NCBI RefSeq assembly: GCF_024054035.1
Contig: NZ_JAMXQU010000001.1
Span: 1-64,000 of the forward strand
Source of the DNA: Asaia lannensis NBRC 102526
GTDB lineage: Bacteria; Pseudomonadota; Alphaproteobacteria; Acetobacterales; Acetobacteraceae
Direction of reading: 5' to 3'
Length of the DNA: 64,000 nt
The notes beneath the pieces were generated by a model. That model did no database searches and was not told the origin of the DNA. It worked only from the letters and a program-made list of their open reading frames with translations. This document shows positions 44,601-53,801 of the stretch, piece by piece (position 1 is the stretch's first letter; each line of letters opens with the position of its first letter). A program made the position numbers and the translations under genes.

Positions 44601-45092
44601 ATCTTTCTCAGGCATTTGCCATCGACCATCCTGGGAGCTTGATACTGACCCGCGCCACGCTGATCAAAGTGCTCAATTGGCTGAATGGCTGTAACCGGGC
44701 CGATCTTGAATGCGCCAACGAGCAGTACTTTCTCCTTCACCCTACGTCGCCCGTTACGTGGCGTCGGGAGCAGTTCGAGACCTTTTTGACAGCATTGATT
44801 AATTTCTGGAACGACGGAGGCTGAGCAACTCGGGTGTCCCCTGCAGAGGTGTTTTCATCGAGTTCAAGGGGCGCCAGAGAGAACGGCAGAAATGCCCCAA
44901 TCGTAGTCTATCACTGCTCCCCTAACAGTTTGTCTGCTTCATTTTCCTTGAGCGGACAGGTGCTACAGGGGCCCAGCTGTGTTGGTCATGTGATCTGCAA
45001 CGGCTGTCCTTCCTAGATTTGCCATTCCTTTTTTACGAATGACTCGAATTCTCTTTTTGCGCGCATGTTTCATCGAATATTTTGGTCTTCAG
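44601..45092. other. Degenerate DNA, no gene supported
   Basis: A 61-residue plus-strand frame at 44639-44824 (begins MILTRATLIKVLNWLNG) has no family or clear ribosome site. The rest shows no coding pattern. Probably IS-derived debris. Confidence 0.4.
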
Positions 45093-45383
45093 CTAGGGGC
45101 ACACCAAAGCTAAACAAATCATCAAGATAAGAAGCACTCCGAAAAGATGGAAGGAATTGTCGACATACATGAGAATAGATCCGAAAAGATCCCAATTGTT
45201 TGATATATAAACACAATCATGGCATGAATCAATTGTAGGAAATGCTTTTATATACTGACTGTGAGTATCTACAGAAATTAATCCGCTCGCTGCACCGACC
45301 GTAACCGCCATGGCGGTGAGAGGAAACTTACTTTCGCCTCCGGGATGTCGCGCGCCGGCAAATCCGAGTATCACCGCCAGCAC
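45093..45383 (-). CDS. Hypothetical membrane protein, 96 aa
   Basis: Frame starting at GTG 45383. Three hydrophobic segments: LAVILGFAGA, LTAMAVTVGAASGLISV and FHLFGVLLILMICLALVC. No family recognised. It is in the same frame as the gene at 45423-45716, separated only by a TAG and 13 codons without an ATG/GTG/TTG start, so it may be the distal half of one interrupted gene. AT-rich composition. Confidence 0.45.
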   Translation of the reverse strand: MLAVILGFAGARHPGGESKFPLTAMAVTVGAASGLISVDTHSQYIKAFPTIDSCHDCVYISNNWDLFGSILMYVDNSFHLFGVLLILMICLALVCP

Positions 45384-45422
45384 GATGCCTACAACAGCGA
45401 CTATTTTACATGTTAGGTAGAG

Positions 45423-45716
45423 CTATTGATGCTCTGAGGAAAAGAATGTTTCAATGCCCTCTCCTGTCAGATCGCTTTCCCAACCCGCCCTGTGAAAGCA
45501 ATATGTACCGCATGCATAGATCGATATCATTATAACAAACGCAAGAAGTGGCATGAACTTACCGAAATATATCGAAGGTCCTTTGATATTTTTAAGCGCT
45601 ATGCAGATTAGTTCGCGTATTAGTGTAAGTTTCTTACTTAATACTTGTATAAGTAAAATAATAACTCCTCGGTTTAACAGTGTTTTGGATTTCACAGTCG
45701 CGCGACCATCCGCCAC
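45423..45716 (-). CDS. Hypothetical membrane protein, 97 aa
   Basis: Two hydrophobic parts: GVIILLIQVL (about 17-26) and FMPLLAFVIMISIYACGTY (about 53-71); the end TGEGIETFFSSEHQ is polar. No family recognised. Ends in TAG (45423-45425), after which the same frame continues as the next hydrophobic protein. Low GC and location beside the IS630 element point to acquired DNA. Confidence 0.45.
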   Translation of the reverse strand: MADGRATVKSKTLLNRGVIILLIQVLSKKLTLIRELICIALKNIKGPSIYFGKFMPLLAFVIMISIYACGTYCFHRAGWESDLTGEGIETFFSSEHQ

Positions 45717-45779
45717 TATCGTTTTCCGATAAAGATGAATGGGAAGACTGAAATTGTACTACAGCAGTGTTTTTTGCTA

Positions 45780-46837
45780 GAGTGTTTTCCCCTCAATCTG
45801 GCTCGTATCCAGCGGCGGTGAAGAAGTTGGCGCATTCTGCGGGCGCGACCTGATCGATGAGCTTGCCGATCATGTCCCAAAGCCCGTCGCTGGTGTGCTC
45901 GGCGGCGCGGCGGAGATGAGCCTTGAGTTTGGAAAACGCCATCTCGATCGGGTTGAAGTCCGGGCTGTAGGGTGGCAGGAACCGTAGGCTGGCTCCGGCG
46001 GCCTCGATCGCCGCCTGCACGCCCGGCCCCTTGTGCGAGCTGAGATTGTCCATGACGACGATGTCGCCGGGGCGCAGATCCGGCACGAGGACACGTTCGA
46101 CATAGGTCAGGAAAGCTCTGCGGCCGTTGATCGGTCCGTCCAGCACCATGGGGGCCACGATGCCGATCAGCCGCAGTCCCGCGATGAACGTTGTGGTCTT
46201 CCAGTGCCCGTGCGGCACGGCGGATCGTAATCTCTGCCCCGGCCGACAGCGACTATGACGTCACGCCATGTTGGTCGAGGCCTAGGTTTCATCAATGAAA
46301 ACCAGTCGCTTGGGGTCGAGATCGGGCTGGGTATCAAACCAGTCCCGCCGTCGCGTCAGGACATCCGGACGGTCCTGCTCCGCCGCATGGGCAGACTTTT
46401 GTTCCATGTGATCTGGTGGCGCGCGAAGACGCCCCACAGCGTGCCAATCGCGAAATGGTAGCCACCCTCAGCCAGCCGGATACGGATTTCGGCAAGGGTC
46501 AAGTCGTCCTGCGCCGCGATCAGGGCATGGATCCAGTCGGCCTGTGCTTCGATCCTGTGTAACAGTCGATCCCCACCGCGTGGCTTTGCTGCGGGGCTGC
46601 CAGTCGACGCGGTCAGGACACACCAGCGAACGGCACTCGCCGGACTAACGCCGAAGCGCTCGGCAACCTGCCGGCGGGACAGGCCCTTTGAAACCGCCGC
46701 AACAACGCGGGCGCAAAAATTTAGAGACAGGGTGTGTGACGACATCCAGCGCCGACCTCCATCCCGGCCGTCATCTTGAATCAGATCACACCCAGATTGA
46801 GGATCCCCAATGCTTCAATCAGCAAAGAAAAGTGCTC
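45780..46837 (-). mobile_element. IS630-family insertion sequence, decayed
   Basis: Ends GAGTGTTTTCC (from 45780) and GAAAAGTGCTC (to 46837) are imperfect inverted repeats, flanked on both sides by TA inside CTAG, the expected TA target duplication of IS630/Tc1 elements. Length about 1058 bases. The single transposase gene on the minus strand is inactivated. Confidence 0.8.
45793..46745 (-). pseudogene. IS630-family transposase, inactivated
   Basis: The N-terminal helix-turn-helix part is at 46356-46745 (SLNFCARVVAAVSKGLSRRQVAERFGVS...). A one-base deletion in the ITWNKSLP region shifts the frame; the correct frame continues SAHAAEQDRPDVLTRRRDWFDTQ. Then FIDET is followed by TAG in place of the family Trp and, after ASTNMA, TGA in place of Arg. 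The rest (45793-46218) is intact, with [10 protein letters not shown] and [20 protein letters not shown] carrying the second Asp and Glu of the DDE triad. Confidence 0.88.
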
Positions 46838-47178
46838 TAGCCTGCAAATCGTTGATTAGAGGGTAGAGCGGTGGCGGTACGTGGGACATCGCGTACCGGC
46901 CTTTCGGCATCGAAAGCGCCGATCAAATCTACGCCTAGCCGCCGTTGACGAATAGCTCGTCGAGCCCGGTCAGACCAAGGCTCACGATGTTCGAGTAGAT
47001 GCGGCGATCCTTAGGTATCATTCACAGCCCGCTTCGATGGGTGAAAATCTTCTCGGTAACGTCGCAGCGATAGTGGCCTACACGGGAACCGCGTCATACT
47101 TCACCTGATTGCTCAGCGCATTCGGCCCTGGGCGGCTTCACACGGTGTAAGCTCAAGCGTTCCTTTGCCGTCAACGTT
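46838..47178. other. 341-base gap, no gene supported
   Basis: The minus strand can be read as ...RRIYSNIVSLGLTGLDELFVNGG and stop around 46937-47010, which looks like the tail of a lost gene, but nothing upstream continues it. No other structure seen. Confidence 0.4.
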
Positions 47179-48201
47179 TTACCATACGCGTTGCTGTGAG
47201 GTCGTTTGCGCTACGTCGGGCGGTGTGACACACCAGAAATGGTGCAGTTTCTGGCTGCCGCGCTCGCCTAGTGCATCGGTGACGATGCAGATTCGATAGC
47301 TCCCGTCGAGGAACTTCCCGCGTTGCTCGAGACGTATCTTGTCAAACTCGTTGAAGGTGAAGTCTGCCACCACCGCGCTCCCGGATCGGCCCTTCACCTC
47401 GATGCAAAGCGTAGCATCGCCTTGAACGGCGACGAGGTCATATCCTCGATTCTCTATCGAGACGTCGTCAACGTTGTAGCCAAGCACTTTGAAGTGCTCG
47501 GTCACGATCCGCATCGCGGCATCTTCGATCTCCTTGCGCTTTTCCGGATCTGGTTGGAAGCGATGACCCTTGCTTCCGGACTTTGGCGAGACGGCCTCCG
47601 CAAGCGGCAATGCTTTCCCGGTCTCAATGAAATGACGGATGCGACGTGCGATCTCGGGCCCGACCTCCGTCTGCAGCTCAGGAAAGTAGACTGGGCTCTG
47701 GCCGGGTATTCCCTTGTCGCCTTTCTTGCGCGGTGGGATCCAGAGAACCCGCTCCTCTGGCGCGAGCAGTTTGCAATCCTTTTCATCCGCCTCGACCTGA
47801 AACGACAGCGTGTGCGACTCATGAGAGTACGGATCGTGATAGGTCCTCGCCTGCCTCAGCGCGCCCTTGGGTTGCTGGCGATCACGATAGACCGTGGCGT
47901 TGTAGTACCACCCGACGACGATCCTCCCTCGACGAGGCGACGGATCCGGCGCGGTCCAGACGACCAAAACATTGTCGATGGAATCGCTCGTGGGCGTGGT
48001 CCCGAGCTTTTCGATATGGAGCGACTTTTCAAGTACTTCGACATGCCCAAAGCAGCGACCAAAGGTCGGCTTGAAATTCAGGACCTCCCCGCCCCATCCA
48101 TTCTCTGCCGCCCATTTGAAGCCGCCCGCATAGAATCCTTCCAGGCTGCCGTCATAGTTATTAAGATGGATACCGTGCAGCACAATCAACGGACGGTTCA
48201 T
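47179..48201 (-). CDS. DUF3883 nuclease-like protein
   Basis: 340 aa. C-terminal DUF3883 domain (about 222-325) with a PD-(D/E)xK-like core: Asp255 in GYDLVA and Glu268-x-Lys270 in CIEVKG. N-terminal part (1-200) starts IVLHGIHLNNYDG and is unassigned, perhaps a recognition domain (GWYYNATVYR, LWIPPRKKGDKG). DUF3883 domains often occur in restriction and other defence proteins; that role here is inference. The start ATG 48201 has GGAGGTGA eight bases upstream, a perfect ribosome site. It is single, next to IS debris, consistent with horizontal acquisition. Confidence 0.8.
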   Translation of the reverse strand: MNRPLIVLHGIHLNNYDGSLEGFYAGGFKWAAENGWGGEVLNFKPTFGRCFGHVEVLEKSLHIEKLGTTPTSDSIDNVLVVWTAPDPSPRRGRIVVGWYYNATVYRDRQQPKGALRQARTYHDPYSHESHTLSFQVEADEKDCKLLAPEERVLWIPPRKKGDKGIPGQSPVYFPELQTEVGPEIARRIRHFIETGKALPLAEAVSPKSGSKGHRFQPDPEKRKEIEDAAMRIVTEHFKVLGYNVDDVSIENRGYDLVAVQGDATLCIEVKGRSGSAVVADFTFNEFDKIRLEQRGKFLDGSYRICIVTDALGERGSQKLHHFWCVTPPDVAQTTSQQRVW

Positions 48202-49088
48202 TGGGGTCACCTCCATATTACGATTAGACAAACCGGTATCTTGGCTAGATTTGCCCTTCAACAAGCCACGACGGAATGACAGAAAAGCACCAAAGCTAAG
48301 TCTATCACGCTTGGCTTAGCGATGTCCGCTTTCGCGGCATTACCATCAGCGCTCGAATGTCCGACATGAGGGCGGAAGCTGACATCCATGCTTGAACGCA
48401 GCCGCACAGGCAGACAGATGATCTGCGCTGCATCGAAACCATACCTCTGGGACAGAGATTTTGGGCCATCCCCTGCCGTTTCGCGTCCATTCCATCTACT
48501 TCCGATCATTAAGGCCATCTGAAGTAGGTTGGTATACGGGAAGCTCGCCCCGGAGCTCTCTGCGCATAGTAGGAGGCTATGGAATCCTGACTGTGGAACA
48601 TAGAGAATTAGAAGTGGACTGTTTATTTCGAAGTCGAGAAACCGGAAAGCGGATTTTTCTATGAATACAAGCGGAGTTCATTTTAAAAGCCGGGACGTCT
48701 TCGTTTCGAGAAATATTGCCATCCTGCTGCATATGACACGCGTCTACTATTAAAGATCCCGGAGAAAGTCAGGGTTGCAACATGCTCACGCCGGTCGAGA
48801 CGCATCCGCCCCATCTCTACCTCTGTTGCGCACGTCGCAGGATTATTGTCAGGCAAGAACGGAGACGCGGCCCTCAGCCGAACATAGAAACGAGTTCTCG
48901 GTCTTTTTTCTGGGGAGGCCTTGCCCATGATTGAAGACCAAAAGGCAAGCTATAACTTCTCTGCTGAGAGGTCGGGAAACGCGACGCTATCAACCATGCG
49001 TACCGGCCGGAGCTGCATTTACCCGCCCTGTTGCGGAGGAGGGACGCAACAGAGGCTGATTGATGGCTCGCACGCCGCGGGAGGCGTC
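48202..49088. other. 887-base stretch without a supportable gene
   Basis: Several frames of 60-90 codons exist on both strands but none has a recognisable family. One at 48683-48928 on the minus strand (81 aa, Arg-rich) cannot be excluded. The part from about 48500 to 48760 is AT-richer. It separates the accessory region from the hut genes. Confidence 0.45.
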
Positions 49089-49898
49089 TCAGCCCGGAAA
49101 GGGGCGCCATGTGGTGACATAACGCATGAGTGTGAGAAGCACGGTCTGGGTCTCTCCAAGTCTGCTCTCATCGATTGTCCACGGGGGCTGTTCCTGCGCC
49201 ATATAGGTGCTTTGGGCCATTTCCATCTGGATGGCATGGATATTGCGTGAGGGCTGACCGTAATGACGGGTTGTGTAGCCGCCCTTGAACCGCCCGTTAA
49301 CGATGGTGGTAAGGCGGCTTTGGCCAGCAAGGAGCGTGCTCAGCGCGTTCGTCAGGTGGACATCGCAAGATGCCCCGTCATTGGTCCCAAGGTTGAGGTC
49401 AGGCAATTGCCCCTCAAAAAGCCGGGGCACGAGCGAGCGTATGGAATGCCCGTCCCAGAGTAAGGCCCAACCCCATATGTTGCGCAGTCTCTCGAGTTCT
49501 GCCTCCAGGGCTGCGTGATAGGGTTTCCAGTATGTTTCGAGACGATGGGCGATCTCATCCTCTCCCGGAATTTCACCGGGGCGATAGAGATCTTCGCCGT
49601 CAAAGCTGAATTCTGGCACCAGCCCGGTTTTCGGTCGGCCGGGATACAGCGTGGCATCATCAGGCCCACGATTGAGATCGATGACATAGCGGGAATATCT
49701 CGCTGCAATGACGCCCATACCCAGATCAGGGGCAAAGTCATAAATACGCTCCATATGCCAGTCCGTATCGGGTCGGGCCAGGCCAGTAGCGCTCATGCGC
49801 GCCTCCATGCCCGGGGCCAGAAGCGTGCCATTATGCGGTAGCGCGATCAGGACCGGGGACTCGCCGCGTGTCAGGGTAAAAACGCTCGTTTCGCTCAT
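49089..49898 (-). CDS. hutG: N-formylglutamate deformylase
   Basis: 269 aa zinc-dependent amidohydrolase of the N-formylglutamate amidohydrolase family. Converts N-formyl-L-glutamate to glutamate and formate, last step of the HutF branch. Motifs: LIALPHNGT (about 17-25), DLNRGPDD, WDGHSIRS and GRFKGGYTTRHYG. Follows hutF by 46 bases on the same strand, so hutF-hutG form an operon. No strong ribosome site precedes the ATG. Confidence 0.92.
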   Translation of the reverse strand: MSETSVFTLTRGESPVLIALPHNGTLLAPGMEARMSATGLARPDTDWHMERIYDFAPDLGMGVIAARYSRYVIDLNRGPDDATLYPGRPKTGLVPEFSFDGEDLYRPGEIPGEDEIAHRLETYWKPYHAALEAELERLRNIWGWALLWDGHSIRSLVPRLFEGQLPDLNLGTNDGASCDVHLTNALSTLLAGQSRLTTIVNGRFKGGYTTRHYGQPSRNIHAIQMEMAQSTYMAQEQPPWTIDESRLGETQTVLLTLMRYVTTWRPFPG

Positions 49899-49944
49899 GG
49901 CCCGGTTTCCTGTCTCTCTTTCTGACGTGTTCTGGGGGGAGTGC

Positions 49945-51324
49945 TCAATGATGCAGCCTTGTCACTACACGCCGGAAAGCATCAGCTATGATCCTCTCCC
50001 GGGCATGATGACCGCTTTCGATGACCCATTCTCCCGCGACCAGCATATGCTGCACCGGCAGGCTCGGACGGGCAAAGAGTGCGCCATCGAAAATCGCGTC
50101 CTGCTCAAGCCCGGGCAGGGCCATGGCTTCAGGGTCGAGAACGCAGAGATCGGCTCTCATGCCGGGGGCCAGCCTGCCGCCATTCTGCTGGCAGGCCTGT
50201 GTCCCGCCTTTGAGAGCCGCTTCGTAGAGATAACGTCCGACCGATCCGAGCATGTCGTCCGGCAGGGCGCAGCAGCGTTTTCGGCTCACAAGACGGCGGC
50301 CGTATTCGAGAAGGCGTAGTTCTTCCGACACCGATGGCAGGATATTGCTGTCCGTTCCTATTCCGAAACGACCGCCTTGGGTAATATAGGATTCCAGGGG
50401 GAACAGCCCGTCTCCAAGATTGGCTTCCGTGATAGGGCACAACCCAGCAACCGCCCCAGACGCCGCAAGCCGGCGCGTTTCATCCTGATCTAGATGGGTG
50501 GCATGGACCAGGCACCAGTGCCGGTCGATCGGTACCTCATCGAGGAGCCATGCCACAGGACGTCTGCCAAGGTAATCCAGGCAGTCGGCAACTTCTTTCT
50601 GCTGTTCAGCGACATGAATATGGATCGGCATGTTTTTGCCGATCATTCCGAGCATGCGGTTCAGACTCTCCCTGTCGACGGCGCGCAGGGAATGTAGCCC
50701 CAGGCCTGCCTTGACAAGGGGATTACCCTTGTGCCGCGTCTCGAGGGTCTCAAGTATGGTTGCGATGAATTCGGGCGAACTCGCAAAACGCGCCTGCTCG
50801 GGGGCCAGCGCCTTGCCGAACCCTGCGTGCCGGTAGAGCGTCGGCAACATGGTCACGCCAATGCCCGTATCCTGTGCAGCCTGAACGACAGCGAGGGCCA
50901 TCTCCGCCTTGTCGTCGTAGGCGTTTCCGTCGGGCCCACGATGCAGGTAATGGAACTCGCCCACTTGGGAAAAACCGGCCTTCAGCATCTCGAGATAAAG
51001 CTGGGCTGCGATGATGCGCATATCTTCCGGCGTGATGCGCGATGCGAGCGCATACATCTGCTTGCGCCATGTCCAGAATGAGTCGACGGGATGGCGGCGT
51101 GTCTCCGCCAGTCCTGCCATGGCGCGCTGGAACGCGTGAGAATGCAGGCTGGCCAGCGGCGGTACAACAATGTCGACGACCCGATCGCTTGCACGGGGTG
51201 TTTCATAGACGTCGATATGAGTGAAATGCCCCCCCTCCCATTGCAGGCGCACGTCATGACGCCAGCCACCGGGCAGGAAAGCCTGCTTGGCGAAAACCGC
51301 GCAGGGAGACGACATTTCAGACAT
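49945..51324 (-). CDS. hutF: Formimidoylglutamate deiminase
   Basis: 459 aa amidohydrolase releasing ammonia from N-formimino-glutamate to give N-formylglutamate, so the five-step hut route applies. Metal ligands: LHSHAFQRAMAG (about 59-70), GEFHYLHRG, IHIHVAEQ, VHATHLD and GIGTDSN. ATG 51324 has GGAG nine bases upstream. Divergent from hutI; a HutC-like site lies between. Confidence 0.93.
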   Translation of the reverse strand: MSEMSSPCAVFAKQAFLPGGWRHDVRLQWEGGHFTHIDVYETPRASDRVVDIVVPPLASLHSHAFQRAMAGLAETRRHPVDSFWTWRKQMYALASRITPEDMRIIAAQLYLEMLKAGFSQVGEFHYLHRGPDGNAYDDKAEMALAVVQAAQDTGIGVTMLPTLYRHAGFGKALAPEQARFASSPEFIATILETLETRHKGNPLVKAGLGLHSLRAVDRESLNRMLGMIGKNMPIHIHVAEQQKEVADCLDYLGRRPVAWLLDEVPIDRHWCLVHATHLDQDETRRLAASGAVAGLCPITEANLGDGLFPLESYITQGGRFGIGTDSNILPSVSEELRLLEYGRRLVSRKRCCALPDDMLGSVGRYLYEAALKGGTQACQQNGGRLAPGMRADLCVLDPEAMALPGLEQDAIFDGALFARPSLPVQHMLVAGEWVIESGHHARERIIADAFRRVVTRLHH

Positions 51325-51424
51325 CAGGAACTCCGCAGGATGAGATCAGAGGGAAGGTTCCGGAGCCGGATGCTCCGGCATGGAACGTGTTACGACTACC
51401 GTTGCGCGTTAACGTTATCATAAC

Positions 51425-51444
51425 TAGACATGTATAGATAAGTC
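51425..51444. promoter_or_regulatory. HutC-like site between hutF and hutI
   Basis: AGACATGTATAGATAAGTCA shares ACATGTATA with the perfect palindrome in front of hutU and the core spacing of known HutC operators (CTTGTATnTACAAG type). Its right half is degenerate. It is centred in the 149-base divergent promoter region. Confidence 0.55.
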
Positions 51445-51473
51445 AGGTCAAGCGGGCTAGGAGTTGAGCAACG

Positions 51474-52718
51474 ATGTGGGACAGGCTCTGGATCAATGCG
51501 CATCTTGCGACGCTAGCGCCCCATGTGGATCATCACGATATCGAGACGGAATCCGGCTTGTTGCGCGATGGTGCGATTGCGGTCGAACAAGGCAGGATTG
51601 CCTGGATAGGATCACGTTGCGACCTGCCCGGCGCACCCGAGACCCTGTCGAACGAGGTAATCGATTGCCGGGGAGCATGGATTACGCCGGGGCTGATCGA
51701 TCCGCATACCCACCTCGTCTATGCCGGCGACAGAAGCGAGGAGTTCTCCGAACGACTCTGCGGTGTGTCCTATCAGGAGATCGCCCGACGCGGCGGGGGA
51801 ATACTCTCCACTGTGAGAGCCACGAGGGCTGCGAGCGAGGACGAGCTTTTCGCGCTCTCCGAAAAACGAGCCAAGCGGCTCATGGCGAATGGTGTGACGA
51901 CACTGGAGATCAAATCCGGCTACGGACTGACGCTTGAGGATGAACTCAAGCAATTGCGCGTGGCGCGTCGTCTGGGTTCCGAACTCAGGCTGCGCGTGCA
52001 TGTGAGCTTTCTTGGTGCTCATGCCTTGCCGCCTGAATTCGTCGGTCGTCGTGAAGCCTATCTGGGGCATCTTTGCACCGACCTCCTGCCTCAAATCGCA
52101 GCTGGAGGACTCGCAGATAGCGTGGATGGTTTCTGCGAAGGCATTGCTTTTCAGCCTCATGAAATCGAGCGTCTGTTCATCACAGCGCGGGATCTCGGTT
52201 TCACACTGCGTCTTCATGCTGATCAGCTTTCCGATCTGGGCGGTGCCTCGCTTGCTGCGCGGCTGGGAGCACTCTCTGCCGATCACGTGGAATACGCCCA
52301 TGAGGAAGGTATCAGGGCCATGGCGGCGCAGGGTACGGTGGCTGTTCTTCTGCCGGGGGCCTTTTATTTCGTCCGCGAAGACAAGCTGCCCCCTGTGGAG
52401 GCTTTCCGTGCGCATGGTGTGCGCATGGCGCTTGCGACGGATTGCAACCCCGGCACTTCGCCTTTGCTGTCACCCACGGCCGTGATGAACATGGCCTGTA
52501 CCCTGTTCCGGCTGACACCGCGCGAAGCGCTGGACGGCCATACGCGCCACGCGGCCGCTGCGCTCGGACTCTCGGCAACCTGCGGTATGCTGGCGCCTGG
52601 AATGGCTGCCGATATGGCGCTCTGGGACATCACCGCCCCTCACGAGCTCGCATACTGGATCGGCGGGGTGATGCCTGTGGGACGTGTTTTCGCCGGCGTT
52701 CCGGATCAGGTTCTCTGA
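51474..52718 (+). CDS. hutI: Imidazolonepropionase
   Basis: 414 aa amidohydrolase hydrolysing imidazolone-5-propionate to formimino-glutamate. Zn/Fe site DPHTHLVYAGDR (about 77-88), HVSFLGAH, LRLHADQL and ATDCNPGTSPL. Starts ATG 51474 with AGGAG ten bases upstream. First gene of the plus-strand series hutI-hutC-hutU-hutH. Confidence 0.95.
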   Translation: MWDRLWINAHLATLAPHVDHHDIETESGLLRDGAIAVEQGRIAWIGSRCDLPGAPETLSNEVIDCRGAWITPGLIDPHTHLVYAGDRSEEFSERLCGVSYQEIARRGGGILSTVRATRAASEDELFALSEKRAKRLMANGVTTLEIKSGYGLTLEDELKQLRVARRLGSELRLRVHVSFLGAHALPPEFVGRREAYLGHLCTDLLPQIAAGGLADSVDGFCEGIAFQPHEIERLFITARDLGFTLRLHADQLSDLGGASLAARLGALSADHVEYAHEEGIRAMAAQGTVAVLLPGAFYFVREDKLPPVEAFRAHGVRMALATDCNPGTSPLLSPTAVMNMACTLFRLTPREALDGHTRHAAAALGLSATCGMLAPGMAADMALWDITAPHELAYWIGGVMPVGRVFAGVPDQVL

Positions 52719-52829
52719 TAGGGGGCAGCGCGGCCGGGAGTAGGAAGGTTATGATCCCGTGCTAAAGACTGGCGAGCCGGGTATGACCGGTATAGACATC
52801 TGGCCTGGGCAGAAAGGGGATGCAAGAGG

Positions 52830-53555
52830 GTGACCATATTGCTGGGCAAGGACAAGCCGGCCGCACGTTACGAGCAGGTCAAATCATACATCCTCTCCCG
52901 TATAGAGACGGGAGAATGGGAGGTCGGGCACAGGCTTCCTTCCGAGAGTGAACTCGTCGACCTTCTCGGTGTGTCACGCATGACTGTGCATCGTGCCCTG
53001 CGCGAACTGACCGTCGATGGCGTGGTTACTCGTGCACAGGGTGTGGGCACCTTTGTGGCCGAGCCGCTCAAGCGTGTCGAGTTGCTTGAATTGCGCGATA
53101 TCGCAGAGGATATCGTTTCGAACGGCCACACCCACACCACGCGCGTCATCACGCTGGGCTCCATCCGGGCCGATAGCGACCTAGCCATGGCTTTCGGTCA
53201 GCGCCCCGGCGCACGGCTCTTCCATTCGATCATCGTTCATCTCGAAGACGGTACGCCGCTTCAGGTTGAGGAACGCTTCGTTTCGCCCCATTTTGCCCCC
53301 GATTATCTGGAGCAGGATTTCAGCCTGTCCCACCCGCACCGGCATCTTTCCTCGATCTCGCATCCCGAGGAAATCGAGCATGTCGTCTTTGCTGTCACGC
53401 CCAGTCAGGAAACATGCGATCTGCTCGACCTCGAGGCGCCCGAGGCCTGCCTGCAACTCATGCGTCGCACCTGGGTTGATGAGCGCGTGGTGATGAAAGG
53501 CATCTTCACCTATCCCGGGAGCCGCTACAGCTTCGTCGGGCGCTATCGCCCCTGA
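52830..53555 (+). CDS. hutC: Histidine utilisation repressor HutC (GntR family)
   Basis: 241 aa. GntR winged helix (about 10-78: RLPSESELVDLLGVSRMTVHRALRELTVDGVVTRAQGVGTFVAE) and a UTRA effector domain that binds urocanate. Typical HutC sequence HHxxGxP replaced by HLEDGTPLQVEERFV. Start codon is GTG 52830 with AAGAGG directly before it; TTG 52839 is an alternative. Sits inside the hut locus and probably represses all four operons that carry the palindromes listed here. Confidence 0.9.
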   Translation: MTILLGKDKPAARYEQVKSYILSRIETGEWEVGHRLPSESELVDLLGVSRMTVHRALRELTVDGVVTRAQGVGTFVAEPLKRVELLELRDIAEDIVSNGHTHTTRVITLGSIRADSDLAMAFGQRPGARLFHSIIVHLEDGTPLQVEERFVSPHFAPDYLEQDFSLSHPHRHLSSISHPEEIEHVVFAVTPSQETCDLLDLEAPEACLQLMRRTWVDERVVMKGIFTYPGSRYSFVGRYRP

Positions 53556-53767
53556 ACGGGGGCGATATCTAGCGAGCCTCGTCGTACACGTCCCAGATTT
53601 CCGTTTTCTTCTGTCTGTACCCGGATCGCCATCCCGCCCATGTGCATGTTCGCTCTCACGGCATCTGGGACTCACGAAAGACACGCCGAGCCGGGCGATG
53701 CATTGGGATGTCATTCTCAAATCGTGACGATTTTTGATTGACAGAAACAGTTCTTATGACACACCTT

Positions 53768-53785
53768 AACATGTATATACATGTT
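53768..53785. promoter_or_regulatory. Perfect HutC operator upstream of hutU
   Basis: AACATGTATATACATGTT is an exact 18-base palindrome, 17 bases upstream of the GTG start of hutU. It covers the upstream ATG at 53781, which argues against that ATG being the start. It is the best of the four HutC-like sites and fixes the motif. Confidence 0.8.
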
Positions 53786-53801
53786 TGGGTCAGGAGATGT
53801 C

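Noticed and set aside
43600-46840. Prophage or integrative element
   Set aside because: No integrase, phage structural gene or paired attachment site was seen; only IS remnants and small membrane genes.
53781-53801. ATG start for hutU at 53781
   Set aside because: It lies inside the perfect operator palindrome and lacks a ribosome site, while GTG 53802 has AGGAGA at good spacing.
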